Source: Chondrosia reniformis (Eukaryota > Porifera > Demospongiae > Chondrillida > Chondrillidae). Taken from it: a stretch of 64,000 nt of DNA. This document shows positions 1-10,777 of this stretch, one piece after another. The first letter of the stretch is position 1. Each line of letters starts with the position of its first letter. The translations under genes were made by a program, and so were the position numbers. The stretch is from contig OX359197.1 in the NCBI GenBank assembly GCA_947172415.1, positions 7,255,673-7,319,672 on the forward strand, given 5' to 3'. The notes under the pieces are model-generated. The model had not been told where the DNA came from and did no database searches. It saw nothing but the letters and a program-made list of their open reading frames with translations.

Positions 1-51
1 ATAGCTCTTCGCTCGTATGTCAGTGTGCACATATGAAATGGACCAACATAC

Positions 52-287
52 CGAACTGTGTCGTTATCCTTTAGCAGATGAATGTCTTCTTGAGGGAGCA
101 GCGCACAGTCGTCCATTGTGAGGTCCAGTTTGACGCCACGCAGATCTTCAAAGAACCTCTTCTTGATGGCGCCACACAGATCAGCAATGATGGAACAGGA
201 TGTCAGATTCATGAGAAACCAAACGAACTGCGGACAAGCAGGAGGAGGGTTGACGAACAATAACTTCAACTTTACCGAGTCGGCCAT
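52..287 (-). CDS. Coilin N-terminal exon, unit U0 (partial gene, continues off the left edge)
   Basis: Begins MADSVKLKLLFVNPPP and ends in a phase-2 donor (CG followed by gtatgt). The 78 codons match the coilin N-terminal domain: a basic beta strand followed by a PPP motif, a central helix (IADLCGAIKKRFFED), then the LLPQEDIHLLKDND segment that corresponds to LLPP...LVRDND in vertebrate coilin. In other animals this ubiquitin-like domain drives coilin self-association in Cajal bodies. The remaining exons lie outside the window, so it cannot be decided whether this is the full coilin gene or one more chimera. The start lies 117 bases downstream of the T0 TRIM stop. Confidence 0.7.
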
Positions 288-404
288 TTTATCTATAGAC
301 TATTGAACTACGTAGATCTAAATATTCTTTGCGAAAATTCAATTAACATTAAATAATTTTGAAGTTATTACAAAGCAATGATCTATAAAGTATATCTCGT
401 TATA

Positions 405-2635
405 TCAGTCAGAGTACAGTACAACAATTCTCTTGTTTCCACTGTCAGCAATATATAGATTTCCTTCATCACTGATAGCAAGACTATAAGGACGGTCCAA
501 CCAAAGATTATCAACTTCACCAACACACTGTAGGCCATCTGGTCTGAAGATGGAGATTTTATTAGAAAGTGATGCAACTATTATGTGTCCATCACTTGTG
601 ACGGCTATACCAGTGGGGCTCTTGACAATGTCTTCACCAAACTGTCGGATGTACCGTCCATCCTGATCATGTACTTTGATGCAATGATTGTTATAATCTG
701 TGATGTACACTAATCCATCTAGTAATATACAGAGTTGCCAGGGAAATGCAAAACAACCTGCTCCACTGCCATATGAACCAAAGCACCTTAGGAACTGACC
801 ATTCTCTGTAAATACAGATATTCTATCATTGACACTTTCTGCTATAAAAAGGTGTCCCTCATCATTGACTGCCACTCCCATAGGACCATCTAATTGACCT
901 TGCTTTGACCCTTGACCTCCAAACTGTCTTACTAGTTGACCAGTTGGTGTGTAGATCTTGATAACATGGTTGCTATAGTCACTAATGACAATGTTACCAG
1001 ATTTGCTGAAAGTTATCCCATAGACATAGCCACAATCATTCTTAAATCTTCTTGCAATTTGACCTGCCCTATTAATAACAAGGATTTCTTTGGTGTTGCA
1101 ATTTGCAGCATACAACATTCCATCTGATCCACAAGCTACTGCAAAGCATTCTCCACCAATATTAATCTCTTTTTGGATTTCATTCATTTTCTTAATATCC
1201 AATGGCTTAGCAACCTTCACCTCTACTGGACTGCCAGCTATGTGGTGACCTCCGATGGTCACACTCAGCATACACTCGAGTGATGGAACGCTCTTAAAGT
1301 GTACCTCATATGTGCCATCTCTCTTGTCTGTTACCTTACCTCTCAGAGGAACACCTGCTGTCACAGGACAAAGGACAGCCGACACCTTTTCTCCTCCTCT
1401 GCACTCATTGCCTCTCTCATCTCTTGTGGTGACTTTGAAGGAAAATTCTTTCTTCTTCTGTATGTGAACAAAGGCAGCACCATCTTTGTTCTTCTTCAAC
1501 CCTCTAATACTGCAGTTTGGTGGATGTGCCTGCAAGCAGACTCCTCCAAATGAAGACAATGTCTTCTCTGTTTCGGATTGCTTGGAAGAGATAAACTGGA
1601 CAGATGGGTGAATGTAGGAAGATGGCTGAGGAGTATGTCCAGTAAGTTTGTACACTCGTTTGACCACCATCTTGGTCAAGTACAGCTGTTCTTCTCTTCT
1701 TCCATTTGAAAAGATGTCTTCTGAAAAGGAAAGAAACTCCTCCCATTTCTTCATTTTAACTTGAAGCACTTTTCTCCGCTTGACAAGAGCTTTTCTTCCG
1801 ATTTTTCCGTTTTCCTCACTTCACTAACAAGACTATCACATCTTCTAGTTACCATGGCAATTAGCTGTTCCTTGATTCCAACGACCTCTCCTACAGCATC
1901 AGCGGACTGCTGTTGGAGACTAGCTTCACTGGCCTCCACTTCCTGAAGGGCATTGCTCAATGCCTTTGTCTGTCCCCTGGCAGACAGCACACACTGTGTC
2001 AGAGTGCTCCTGTTTAGCTCTCCCAGTTTGTCATTGATGAAGGCCACACTGTGAGTCTTGTGGCCACCAACAGAATGATATATGGCACAGACCATCTGTT
2101 GACAGTCGTGACAGTATAGCTTCTTCTTTTCATTGTGTTCTTCACATCGGAATAGACTGTTGGATTGAAGAATGCTATCAACTTCATGAACACCTTTCTT
2201 CAAGATTTCTTTTACTGACTGAATTTGGTGTTTCTTTAATATCTTATTGGATTTATGAAGATCAGTACACTCCTGACATATGAAGGTATCACAGTCTGAG
2301 CAGTAGCTCACGGCTGCCCTCTTCTCTTCGTGGTCCTCTTGACAGACCACTCCTTCCTTCTGATACTGACTGCTCACTGTCTTCCTCAGAGCAAAGGGAT
2401 GGCTCGGAAGACCACCAGGAGGGATGGAGAATACTTCATCACAGATCTCACAGGACACTCCTTGTTGGAGCATCTTCTCCTGACACTCCACCTTCTCACA
2501 CAAGGCCAGGGAGTGCAGACAAGGTAGACATTTAAGCTCTTCTACTCTCACTTCACAACTGACACAAGAGAGACTTAGATTAGTTGATGGAAAAGAAGAA
2601 CTAGAAGTGGGTGGAACCTCTGGAAGTTCAGCCAT
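405..2635 (-). pseudogene. TRIM-NHL copy T0, frameshifted
   Basis: One-exon RING/B-box/coiled-coil/filamin/NHL gene starting MAELPEVPP. The first frame runs to the coiled coil and is lost near position 1,804, where one C is missing from a run that reads gatttcttccg in T1 (gattttccg-type here). The second frame resumes at about 1,769 and continues through the filamin-type Ig and six NHL repeats to the normal C-terminus (NKRIVVLYSD). A second lesion is the replacement of a B-box2 cysteine by tyrosine (AIYHSVGG instead of AICHSVGG). Two independent changes favour a real pseudogene, but a single-base assembly error at the frameshift cannot be excluded. B-box1 is of the TFICQECTDLHKSN type, as in T1 and T5. 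Confidence 0.8.
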
Positions 2636-2643
2636 TTTGGAAA

Positions 2644-2715
2644 TACTTGGGATCATGTGACTTTGAAATTAGGGAGGAGCTAAATATATCAAACTATTCG
2701 TTATGTAAACAGTCC
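2644..2715 (-). promoter_or_regulatory. Conserved TRIM upstream block (class A)
   Basis: Immediately upstream of the T0 start, and of T4, T4b, T5 and T6 (variant in T2 and T3), the same roughly 70 bases are kept. On the minus strand the order is a forkhead-like TGTTTACATAA, an AT-rich ATATATTTAG, a CTCCTCCC box, then TCAAAGTCACATGATCCC about 15 bases before ATG, containing a non-canonical E-box. Conservation across copies may reflect recent duplication as much as selection, so the promoter call is inference. Confidence 0.4.
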
Positions 2716-2934
2716 AAACTTATATATAACACCTACGTACATTTATAATCTGGGTTGAACAGTAAATTGGCAATGTAAATTTCAGTTTCTAAAAACTAAA
2801 GTACTTTCAATGAATTCATTTAGTGAGTTAGCAAGGTTTTCAACTTAAGAATGGAAATTAATAATTAATAGAAAAATTAATGATAGCCTCCTTCTAGTAT
2901 ATTAGACTGCCAAATTATACAACACATATACAGT

Positions 2935-2992
2935 GTTACTATAGAGTGTCTCCATCACTGATAGCAATACCATATATAGGACCATTCAATCT
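2935..2992 (-). pseudogene. Decayed NHL-repeat relic in the spacer
   Basis: On the minus strand the spacer reads, in translation, roughly NGPIYGIAISDGDT, resembling the last NHL repeat of the intact TRIM genes (LDLPYGLAISDEGN). In unit U2 the similarity extends into a TLYIAD-like stretch (10,480-10,545). Equivalent relics lie near 16,248-16,310, 21,048-21,110, 28,898-28,955, 34,345-34,480 (two) and 39,995-40,050. They sit between the supervillin-derived 3' end and the TRIM promoter in each unit. The rest of the 2,636-3,226 spacer shows no gene. Confidence 0.55.
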
Positions 2993-3226
2993 CCCTGGTC
3001 AGCAACCTATTATATTCAGAGGTGGTCTCTCTATCTATGGGTTAAGGCTCAGAAAAGGTCTCCCTATTAATCCACTACGTACATGGGTTCTCACTATATA
3101 CGACCTGTATCTGCAGTTGAACAGATAGACAGAATACTATACTCCCTTCTGATACAAGAAACATGCAAAATCAAATTATACTATAATATGTACAATAATT
3201 AATATAACAAAAGTGCATTCAGTCCA

Positions 3227-5497
3227 TCAAAATAGTCCAGCGTCCTTTTTCAGTGAAGTCTGCTTCCAAGGAGGCAGAGATGAGAAGTCCGTCCGTGACA
3301 TATTAAACACGTTCTACATAAGGCACATACAATTATGTTTTGCTATGCAGACAATAACAAAATACTAAATTAGTATACATTAAGCCAAGTATGACACTGG
3401 TAGGAGAAGGGACACATGGAATCCACCAAGTATTTACCTTAAAGTCCTCATCTCCAAGGTAGGTTTCTAATTTCTTTGGATCAACTCCCTCGGGGAGAGG
3501 CTTCTTTTTCAGCTCAGCCAGCGAGTATCTGTCTCTGCTCAGCTTCTTCAGCTCCTCTGAAGCATCTGATCGATGAGGACTCTTGATGATCACAAAAGGT
3601 CTGTTAGCCTCGGCCACCTTCTTATCACTCTCCCAGGATGGAAAGAGATTGGTGAACCGCTGGTGTTCAAAACCAGCAGAGACAACGTAAACATGAGGCT
3701 CCACAATGCGACCAGTAGCTACACACAGGAAGACCAATTAATCATATCAATACATAAGAATTAAAAAGTTTATAGATGATAATTGAGAATGATTACCAAT
3801 GGTTCGATTATCGCTTCATAGATTTTAACTGATAATTATGTTACATGTTATATTTGTAAGCACAACAAAATATTATATATTTATTGAGAGCAGTCATTAG
3901 TTAGGAAGGCAAATGATTCAATATTAAGCATTTATGAACTAAAGAAGTTAATTGCACTCAGCTGTGCAGAGGCTATGATGATAAGCACATAATCACTGGA
4001 AATATACGTATTACACCAAACCAGCCAAGTGATATAAGCCATTTATGTTCACTGATATCAGTAAAATGTAAATAAAATCTCAGATGCCAAATCAAGTGTA
4101 CTCACCCTTGGAGTAGTTGACAGCAGTCTCCAGTGCTAATCTTTTGTCTCTTATGAATCTGACTTGAGCATCTCCAGTAAACTGGTTCTTTTCTCTGAAA
4201 CGTGGATCCGACTGCACCGGCCACCAGCCAGACCACACATAGATCTCATATTGAGCGTCCAATAGGAAGAGAGCTGAGGGTGATGGGGCAGGCAGACTGT
4301 AAACAGGAGACCATTACAGCAAGGGGGAGTACCTGTGTTGTAGTGGCTTACCAGGTTGTTCACAAGAGTATAAGTCCGTTTGTAGGAAGGGAAAGGCTTC
4401 CGGCTCTCCTGTCCTGCAAGGATAGAGGATCTCTGTTGGGAGGAACTCTCCTGTAGACTCCACACTTGGAGCCAAATTACATTATCTAGTTATATAGCAC
4501 TGTACAGTTGGGATGCTACACCAACTCACTCTTAGCAGTAGTTGGGTTCTTTGTATTTGTCACTTTAGCTGTTGTTTGTGTGGATGGAGTGACTTTAGCT
4601 GTTGACACGTTAGTTGGTTCTTTGGAAACTGCACTGTCTTCACAACTTGAAGACATGGACGATTGAGAATGTCTCTTTGAAGCATTCCCTTTCTTGTTGG
4701 ATAACTTGATTTTGTGTGGAGAAGATTGAAGGGTCTTCTGAGATTTAGTGGTACTTGTCTCTGTGGACATGTGCTTGGGCTTCTTGGGTTTAGAAGTGAC
4801 TTCAACTTCAGTTGTATTTTTCTTTTTTCCTTTTGACTGGTCACATTGAACAACAGTGCATTTGACTCTAACACACAAAAGAACTACAAACGTACAACAT
4901 TCTTAAATAGGAACTGTGTGACTGAAGGTATATAATATAGGGTATGGCAGGTAATCTTATTTAGACTGGGAAGGCTATTATTACTGGACTACTATTAAGG
5001 CACAAGTGATAATGAAATATCTATACATTCCTAGCTTCACCATTTAATACAACACTAATACCAAATATTACTTGTGGATATACTGTATTGGTCCTTAAGA
5101 CATGTTTAGTATACATCATTTATATTATTAGTTGTGGTACTACACAACATCAGAAAGTACATCTATAATGTCAATGTTAGGTACAACCTACTATAGACAT
5201 ACTGCAAAGCATTGCTCTTCGTTCATATGTCAGTGTGCACATATGAAATGGACCAACATACCGAATTGTGTCGTTATCCTTTAGCAGATGAATGTCTTCT
5301 TGAGGAAGCAGCGCACAGTCGTCCATTGTGAGGTCCAGTTTGACGCCACGCAGATCTTCGAAGAACCTCTTCTTGATGGCGCCACACAGATCAGCAATGA
5401 CGGAACAGGATGTCAGATTTATGAGAAACCAAACGAACTGCGGACAAGCAGGAGGAGGGTTGACGAACAATAACTTCAACCTTATGGAGTCGGCCAT
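3227..5497 (-). CDS. Coilin-N / supervillin-C chimeric gene, unit U1 (frame intact)
   Basis: Six exons on the minus strand: 5262-5497, 4530-4867, 4352-4450, 4106-4273, 3438-3718 and 3227-3313. Phases match at every junction (2, 1, 1, 1, 0), giving a 402-residue frame. Exon 1 is the coilin self-association domain and exon 2 the Ser/Thr/Lys linker (CTVVQCDQSKGKKK). Exon 3 opens in the middle of a supervillin exon (EFLPTEILYPCRTGEPEAFP). Exon 4 is the last gelsolin-like repeat (ALFLLDAQYEIYVWSGWW). Exons 5-6 are its end (FTNLFPSWE) and the villin headpiece ([19 protein letters not shown] ... KKDAGLF). The exon 3 acceptor is TCTACAG, retained here and in U7 only. If exon 3 is skipped or unspliced, exon 2 runs into a stop after KSELV, leaving a truncated coilin. 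Whether the gene is transcribed is unknown. Confidence 0.6.
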
Positions 5498-5587
5498 TTT
5501 ATATCTTAGACAATCTAAATATCAAATGCGAAACATTTTGAAGTTATTACAAAGCAATAATCTATAAAGTATATCTCGTTATATCTG

Positions 5588-7807
5588 TCAGAGTACTAGT
5601 ACAACAATTCTCTTGTTTCTACTGTCAGCAATATATAGATTTCCTTCATCACTGATAACAAGACTATAAGGAAGGTCCAACCCAACTTCACCAACACACT
5701 GTCCATCTGGTGTGAAGATGGAGATTTTGTTAGAACTAGATGATGCAACTATTATGTGTCCATCACTTGTGACAGCTATACCAGTGGGGTGCTTGACAAT
5801 GTCTTCACCAAACTGTCGGATGTACCGTCCATCCTGATCATGTACTTTGATGCAATGATTATTATAATCTGTAATGTACACTAATCCATCTGGTGATATA
5901 CAGAGGTACCAGGGATATGCAAAGTGACCTGCTCCATTGCCACGTGAACCAAAGGATCTTAGGAACTGACCATTCTCTGTAAATACAGATATTCTATGAT
6001 TGCTATTTTCTACTATGAAAAGGTGTCCCTCCTCATTGACTGCCACTCCTGTAGGACTACTTAATTGACCTTGTTTTGACCCTTGACCTCCAAACTGTCT
6101 TACTTGCTGACCAGTTGGAGTGTAGATCTTGATAACATGGTTGCTACAGTCACTAATGACAATGTTACCAGATTTGATGAAAGTTATCCCATAGACATAG
6201 CCACAATCATTCTTAAATCTTCTCGCAATTTGACCTGTCCCATTAATAACAAGGATTTCTTTGGTGTAGTCATTTGCAGCATACAACATTCCATCTGATC
6301 CACAAGCTACTGCATAGCATTCTCCACCAATCTTTATCTCATTTTGGATTTCGTTCATCTTCTTTATATCCAATGTCTTAGCAACCTTCACCTCTACTGG
6401 ACTTCCCACTACGTAGTGACCTCCGATGGTCACACTCAGCATACATTCGAGTGATGGAACACTCTTAAAGTGTACCTCATATGTGCCATCTCTCTTGTCT
6501 GTTACTTTACCTCTCAGAGGAACACCTGCTGTCACAGGACAAAGGACAGCCGACACCATTTCTCCTCCTCTGCACTCATTGCCTCTCTCATCTCTGGTGG
6601 TGACTTTGAAGAAAAATTCTTTCTTCTTCTGTATTTGAATGATGGCAGCACCATCTTTGTTCTTCTTCAACCCTCTAATACTGCAGTTTGGTGGATGTGC
6701 CTGCAAGCAGACTCCTCCAAATGAAGACAATGTCTTCTCTGTTTCGGATCGCTTGGAAGAGATAAACTGGACAGATGGGTGAATGTAGGAAGATGGCTGA
6801 GGACTATGTCCAGTAAGTTTGTACACTCGTTTGACCATCATCTTGGTCAAGTACAGCTGTTCTTCTCTTCTTCCATTTGAAAAGATGTCTTCTGAAAAGG
6901 AAAGAAACTCCTCCCATTTCTTCATTTTAACTTGAAGCACTTTTCTCCGCTTGACAAGAGCTTTTCTTCCGATTTCTTCCGTTTTCCTCACTTCACTAAC
7001 AAGACTATCACATCTTCTAGTTACAATGGCAATTAGCTGTTCCTTCATTGTAAGGATCTCCCCTACAGCATCAGTGGACTGCTGTTGGAGACTAGCTTCA
7101 CTGGCCTCCACTTCCTGAAGGGCATTGCTCAATGCCTTTGTCTGTCCCCTGGCAGACAGCACACACTGTGTCAGAGTGCTCCTGTTTAGCTCTACCAGTT
7201 TGTCATTGATTAAGGACACACTGTGAGTCTTGTGGCCACCAACAGAATGACATATGGCACAGATCATCTGTTGACAGTCGTGACAGTATAGCTTCTTCTT
7301 TTCATTGTGTTCTTCACATTGGAAAAGAGTGTTGGATTGAAGAATGCTATCTACTTCATGAACACCCTTCTTCAAGATTTCTTTCACTGACTGAATCTGG
7401 TGTTTCTTTAATATCTTATTGGATTTATGAAGATCAGTACACTCCTGACATATGAAGGTATCACAGTCTGTGCAGTAGCTCACGGCTGCCCTCTTCTCTT
7501 CGTGGTCCTCTTGACAGACCACTCCTTCCTTCTGATACTGACTGCTCACTGTCTTCCTCAGTGCAAAGGGATGGCTCGGAAGACCACTGGGAGGGATGGA
7601 GAACACTTCATCACAGATCTCACAGGTCACTCCTTGTTGGAGCATCTTCTCCTGACACTCCACCTTCTCACACAAGGCAAGGGAGTGCAGACAAGGTAGA
7701 CATTTAAGCTCTTCTACTCTCACTTCACAACTGACACAAGAGAGACTGAGATTAGTTGATGGAAAAGAAGAACTAGAAGTGGGTGGAACCTCTGGAAGCT
7801 CAGCCAT
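5588..7807 (-). CDS. TRIM-NHL protein, copy T1 (739 aa)
   Basis: Intact single exon. Order: RING-like zinc finger (about 24-65), B-box1 (98-136), B-box2 (164-195), coiled coil (205-330), filamin-type Ig (375-490) and six NHL repeats (500-739). This is the class VII TRIM layout (TRIM2/3/32/71 relatives), cytoplasmic E3 ligases or RNA regulators in other animals; activity here is not shown. The start is set at MAELPEVPP because all copies share it. An in-frame ATG at 7930 would add 41 residues, but only T1 and T7 are open there and the sequence is promoter-like. The NHL block around 5,930-6,120 is nearly identical to that of T4, although T1 has the other B-box1 type. The upstream region is of class B (ends CCACCATTACCAAATC), shared only with T7. 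Confidence 0.9.
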   Translation of the reverse strand: MAELPEVPPTSSSSFPSTNLSLSCVSCEVRVEELKCLPCLHSLALCEKVECQEKMLQQGVTCEICDEVFSIPPSGLPSHPFALRKTVSSQYQKEGVVCQEDHEEKRAAVSYCTDCDTFICQECTDLHKSNKILKKHQIQSVKEILKKGVHEVDSILQSNTLFQCEEHNEKKKLYCHDCQQMICAICHSVGGHKTHSVSLINDKLVELNRSTLTQCVLSARGQTKALSNALQEVEASEASLQQQSTDAVGEILTMKEQLIAIVTRRCDSLVSEVRKTEEIGRKALVKRRKVLQVKMKKWEEFLSFSEDIFSNGRREEQLYLTKMMVKRVYKLTGHSPQPSSYIHPSVQFISSKRSETEKTLSSFGGVCLQAHPPNCSIRGLKKNKDGAAIIQIQKKKEFFFKVTTRDERGNECRGGEMVSAVLCPVTAGVPLRGKVTDKRDGTYEVHFKSVPSLECMLSVTIGGHYVVGSPVEVKVAKTLDIKKMNEIQNEIKIGGECYAVACGSDGMLYAANDYTKEILVINGTGQIARRFKNDCGYVYGITFIKSGNIVISDCSNHVIKIYTPTGQQVRQFGGQGSKQGQLSSPTGVAVNEEGHLFIVENSNHRISVFTENGQFLRSFGSRGNGAGHFAYPWYLCISPDGLVYITDYNNHCIKVHDQDGRYIRQFGEDIVKHPTGIAVTSDGHIIVASSSSNKISIFTPDGQCVGEVGLDLPYSLVISDEGNLYIADSRNKRIVVLVL

Positions 7808-8124
7808 TTGATTTGGTAATGGTGGGATGATGTGACTTTGAAATAAGAAAGGAGCTAAATATATCAAACTATATGCTGTGTATACAGTACGTACACGTAA
7901 ACATTCTATATAATCTAGGAACTCTGCCATGGATATAGTTTAGTTTCATTTAGTAAGTTTCTTTTCAATTTCAAGAATGAGAATAATAGAAAATTTCGTT
8001 TCTAGTGTCGACATCAGCATTATGAAAAAGAGTGTCTCCCTATCACTGATAGCAATACTCTATTATATGTGCATGCATATGCATATATAGTTGTTGGCTG
8101 ATTTTGAGTTTTATCAATTAATTA

Positions 8125-10230
8125 TTAATTAATTAACCAAAGATTATCAACTTCACCAACACACTGTCCATCTGGTGTGAAGATGGAGATTTTGTTAGAA
8201 CTGTATGATGAAACTATTATGTGCCCATCACTTGTGACTGCTATACCATTGGGGCTCTTGACAATGTCTTCACCAAACTGTTGGATGTACCGTCCATCTT
8301 GATTGATATTGTCAGTGATGTACACTAATCCATCTGGTGATATACAGTGATGCCAGGGAAATGTAAAGTGTTCTGCTCCAATGCCACGTGAACCAAAGCA
8401 CCTTAGAAACTGACCATTCTCTGTAAATACAGATATCCTATCATTGCCATATTCTGCTATAAAAAGGTGTCCCTCCTCATTGACTGCCACTCCTATAGGA
8501 CCACTTAATTGACCTGGCTTTGACCCTTGACCTCCAAACTGTCTTACTAGTAGACCAGTTGGAGTGTAATTCTTGATAACATGGTTGCTAAAGTCACTAA
8601 TGACAATGTTACCAGATTTGCTGAAAGTTATCCCATTGACATGGCCACAATCATGCTCAAATCTTCTTGCAATTTGACCTGCCATGTTGATAACAAGGAT
8701 TTCTTTGGTGTCGTGATTTGGAGCATAAAACATTCCATCTGATCCACAAGCTAATGCATAGCATGTTCCACCAATCTTAATCTCTTTTTGGATTTCGTAA
8801 ATCTTCTTAATATCCAATGGCTTAGCATCATTCACCTCTACTGGACTGCCCGCTATGTGGTGACCTCCGATGGTCACACTCAGCATACATTCAAGTGATG
8901 GAACACTCTTAAAGTGTACCTCATATGTGCCATCTCTCTTGTCTGTTACCTTACCTCTCAGAGGAACACCTGCTGTCACAGGACAAAGGACAGCCAACAC
9001 CTTTTCTCCTCCTCTGCACTCATTGCTTCTCTCATCTCTTGTGGTGACTTTGAAGGAAAATTCTTTCTTCTTCTGTATCTGAATGATGGCAGCACCATCT
9101 TTGTTCTTCTCCAACCCTCTAATACTGCAGTTTGGTGGATGTGCCTGCAAGCAGACTCCTCCAAATGAAGACAATATCTTCTCTGTTTCGGATTGCTTGG
9201 AAGAGATAAACTGGATGGATGGGTGAATGTAGCAAGATGGCTGAGGACTATGTCCAGTAAGTTCATACACTCGTTTGACCACCATCTTGGTCAAGTACAG
9301 CTGTTCTTCTCTTCTTCCATTTGAAAAGATGTCTTCTGAAAAGGAAAGAAACTCCTCCCATTTCTTCATTTTAACTTGAAGCACTTTTCTCTGCTTGACA
9401 AGAGCTTTTCTTCCGATTTCTTCCGTTTTCCTCACTTCACCAACAAGACTATCACATCTTCTAGTTACCATGGCAATTAGCTGTTTTTTCAGTGCAAGGA
9501 TCTCTCCTACAGCATCAGAGGACTGCTGTTGGAGACTAGCTTCACTGGCCTCCACTTCCTGAAGGGCATTGCTCAATGCCTTTGACTGGCCCCTGGCAGA
9601 CAGCACACACTGTGTCAGAGTGCTCCTGTTTAGCTCTCCCAGTTTGTCATTGATTAAGGACACACTGTGAGTCTTGTGGCCACCAACAGAATGACATATG
9701 GCACAGATCATCTGTTGACAGTCGTGACAGTATAGCTTCTTCTTTTCATTGTGTTCTGAACATTGGAAAATATCTTCTTTTGTAGAGCCACATTTTAAGG
9801 TTTCATTAATCGATTGGATTTGATGTCTCTTAAGCATTTTCTTTGATCTGTGAAGATCTACACACTCTTGGCAAATAAAGAAATCACAGTCTGAGCAGTA
9901 GCTCACGGCTGCCCTCTTCTCTTCGTGTTCCTCTTGACAGACCACTCCTTCCTTCTGATACTGACTGCTCACTGTCTTCCTCAGAGCAAAGGGATGGCTT
10001 GGAAGACCACCGGGAGGGATGGAGAACACTTCATCACAGATCTCACAGGTCACTCCTTGTTGGAACATCTTCTCCTGACACTCCACCTTCTCACACAAGG
10101 CCAGGGAGTGCAGACAAGGTAGACATTTAAGCTCTTCTGCTCTCTCTCCACAACTGACACAAGAGAGACTTAGATTAGTTGATGGAAAAGAAGAACTAGA
10201 AGTGGATGGAACCTCTGGAAGCTCAGCCAT
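8125..10230 (-). pseudogene. TRIM-NHL copy T2, C-terminally truncated
   Basis: The frame is open from MAELPEVPS for 701 residues, with RING, both B-boxes, coiled coil, Ig and about five NHL repeats. The sixth NHL repeat is lost: after VGEVDNLWL the frame meets an AT-rich TTAATTAATTAATT sequence and stops. A nine-residue deletion in the fifth repeat (DNINQDGRYIQQ) removes the segment that reads HCIKVHD in the other copies. An NHL propeller closes by pairing its first and last blades, so loss of the last blade probably prevents folding; it could still be expressed. T2 follows T1 with no chimera between them, the only such adjacency. Confidence 0.75.
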
Positions 10231-10777
10231 TTTATTTGGTAATGTAATGGGGATCATATGACTTTAAATTGAGGGAGGAGCTAACTAGTTTCTATTAAAC
10301 TATTAAACAGTCCAAATTTATATGTGCAAAGACGTTTGTGAGTTATAAATTGCAATTTCAAATGGCTTTGTAAATTTCAGTATTTAGGAACTAAAGTACT
10401 TTCACTGAATTCATTCAGTTACTTTGGTTTTAAACTTAAAGAATGGAAATTAGAGAAGTTCAATGACAGCCTCCTTTCTAGTGTCAGCAATATATAAAGA
10501 GTGTCTCCATCACGGATAGCAATACCATATATAGGACCATTCAATCTCCCGGGCCAGCAACCTATTTCTATTTGAAGTGGTCTCTCTATCTATGGGTTAG
10601 GGCTCGGAGAAAGTCTCCCTATTAATCCACTACATGGGTTCTCACTATATACGACCTGTATCTGCAGTTGAACAGATATAGAGAATACTGTACTCCCTTC
10701 TGATACAAGAAACATGCAAAATCAAATTATACTATAATATGTACAATAATTAATATAACAAAAGTGCATTCAGTCCA

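Noticed and set aside
4202-4456. Plus-strand open frames repeated in every unit (84 codons, and others opposite TRIM exons)
   Set aside because: Recurring antisense shadows of conserved exons; no start context or family similarity.
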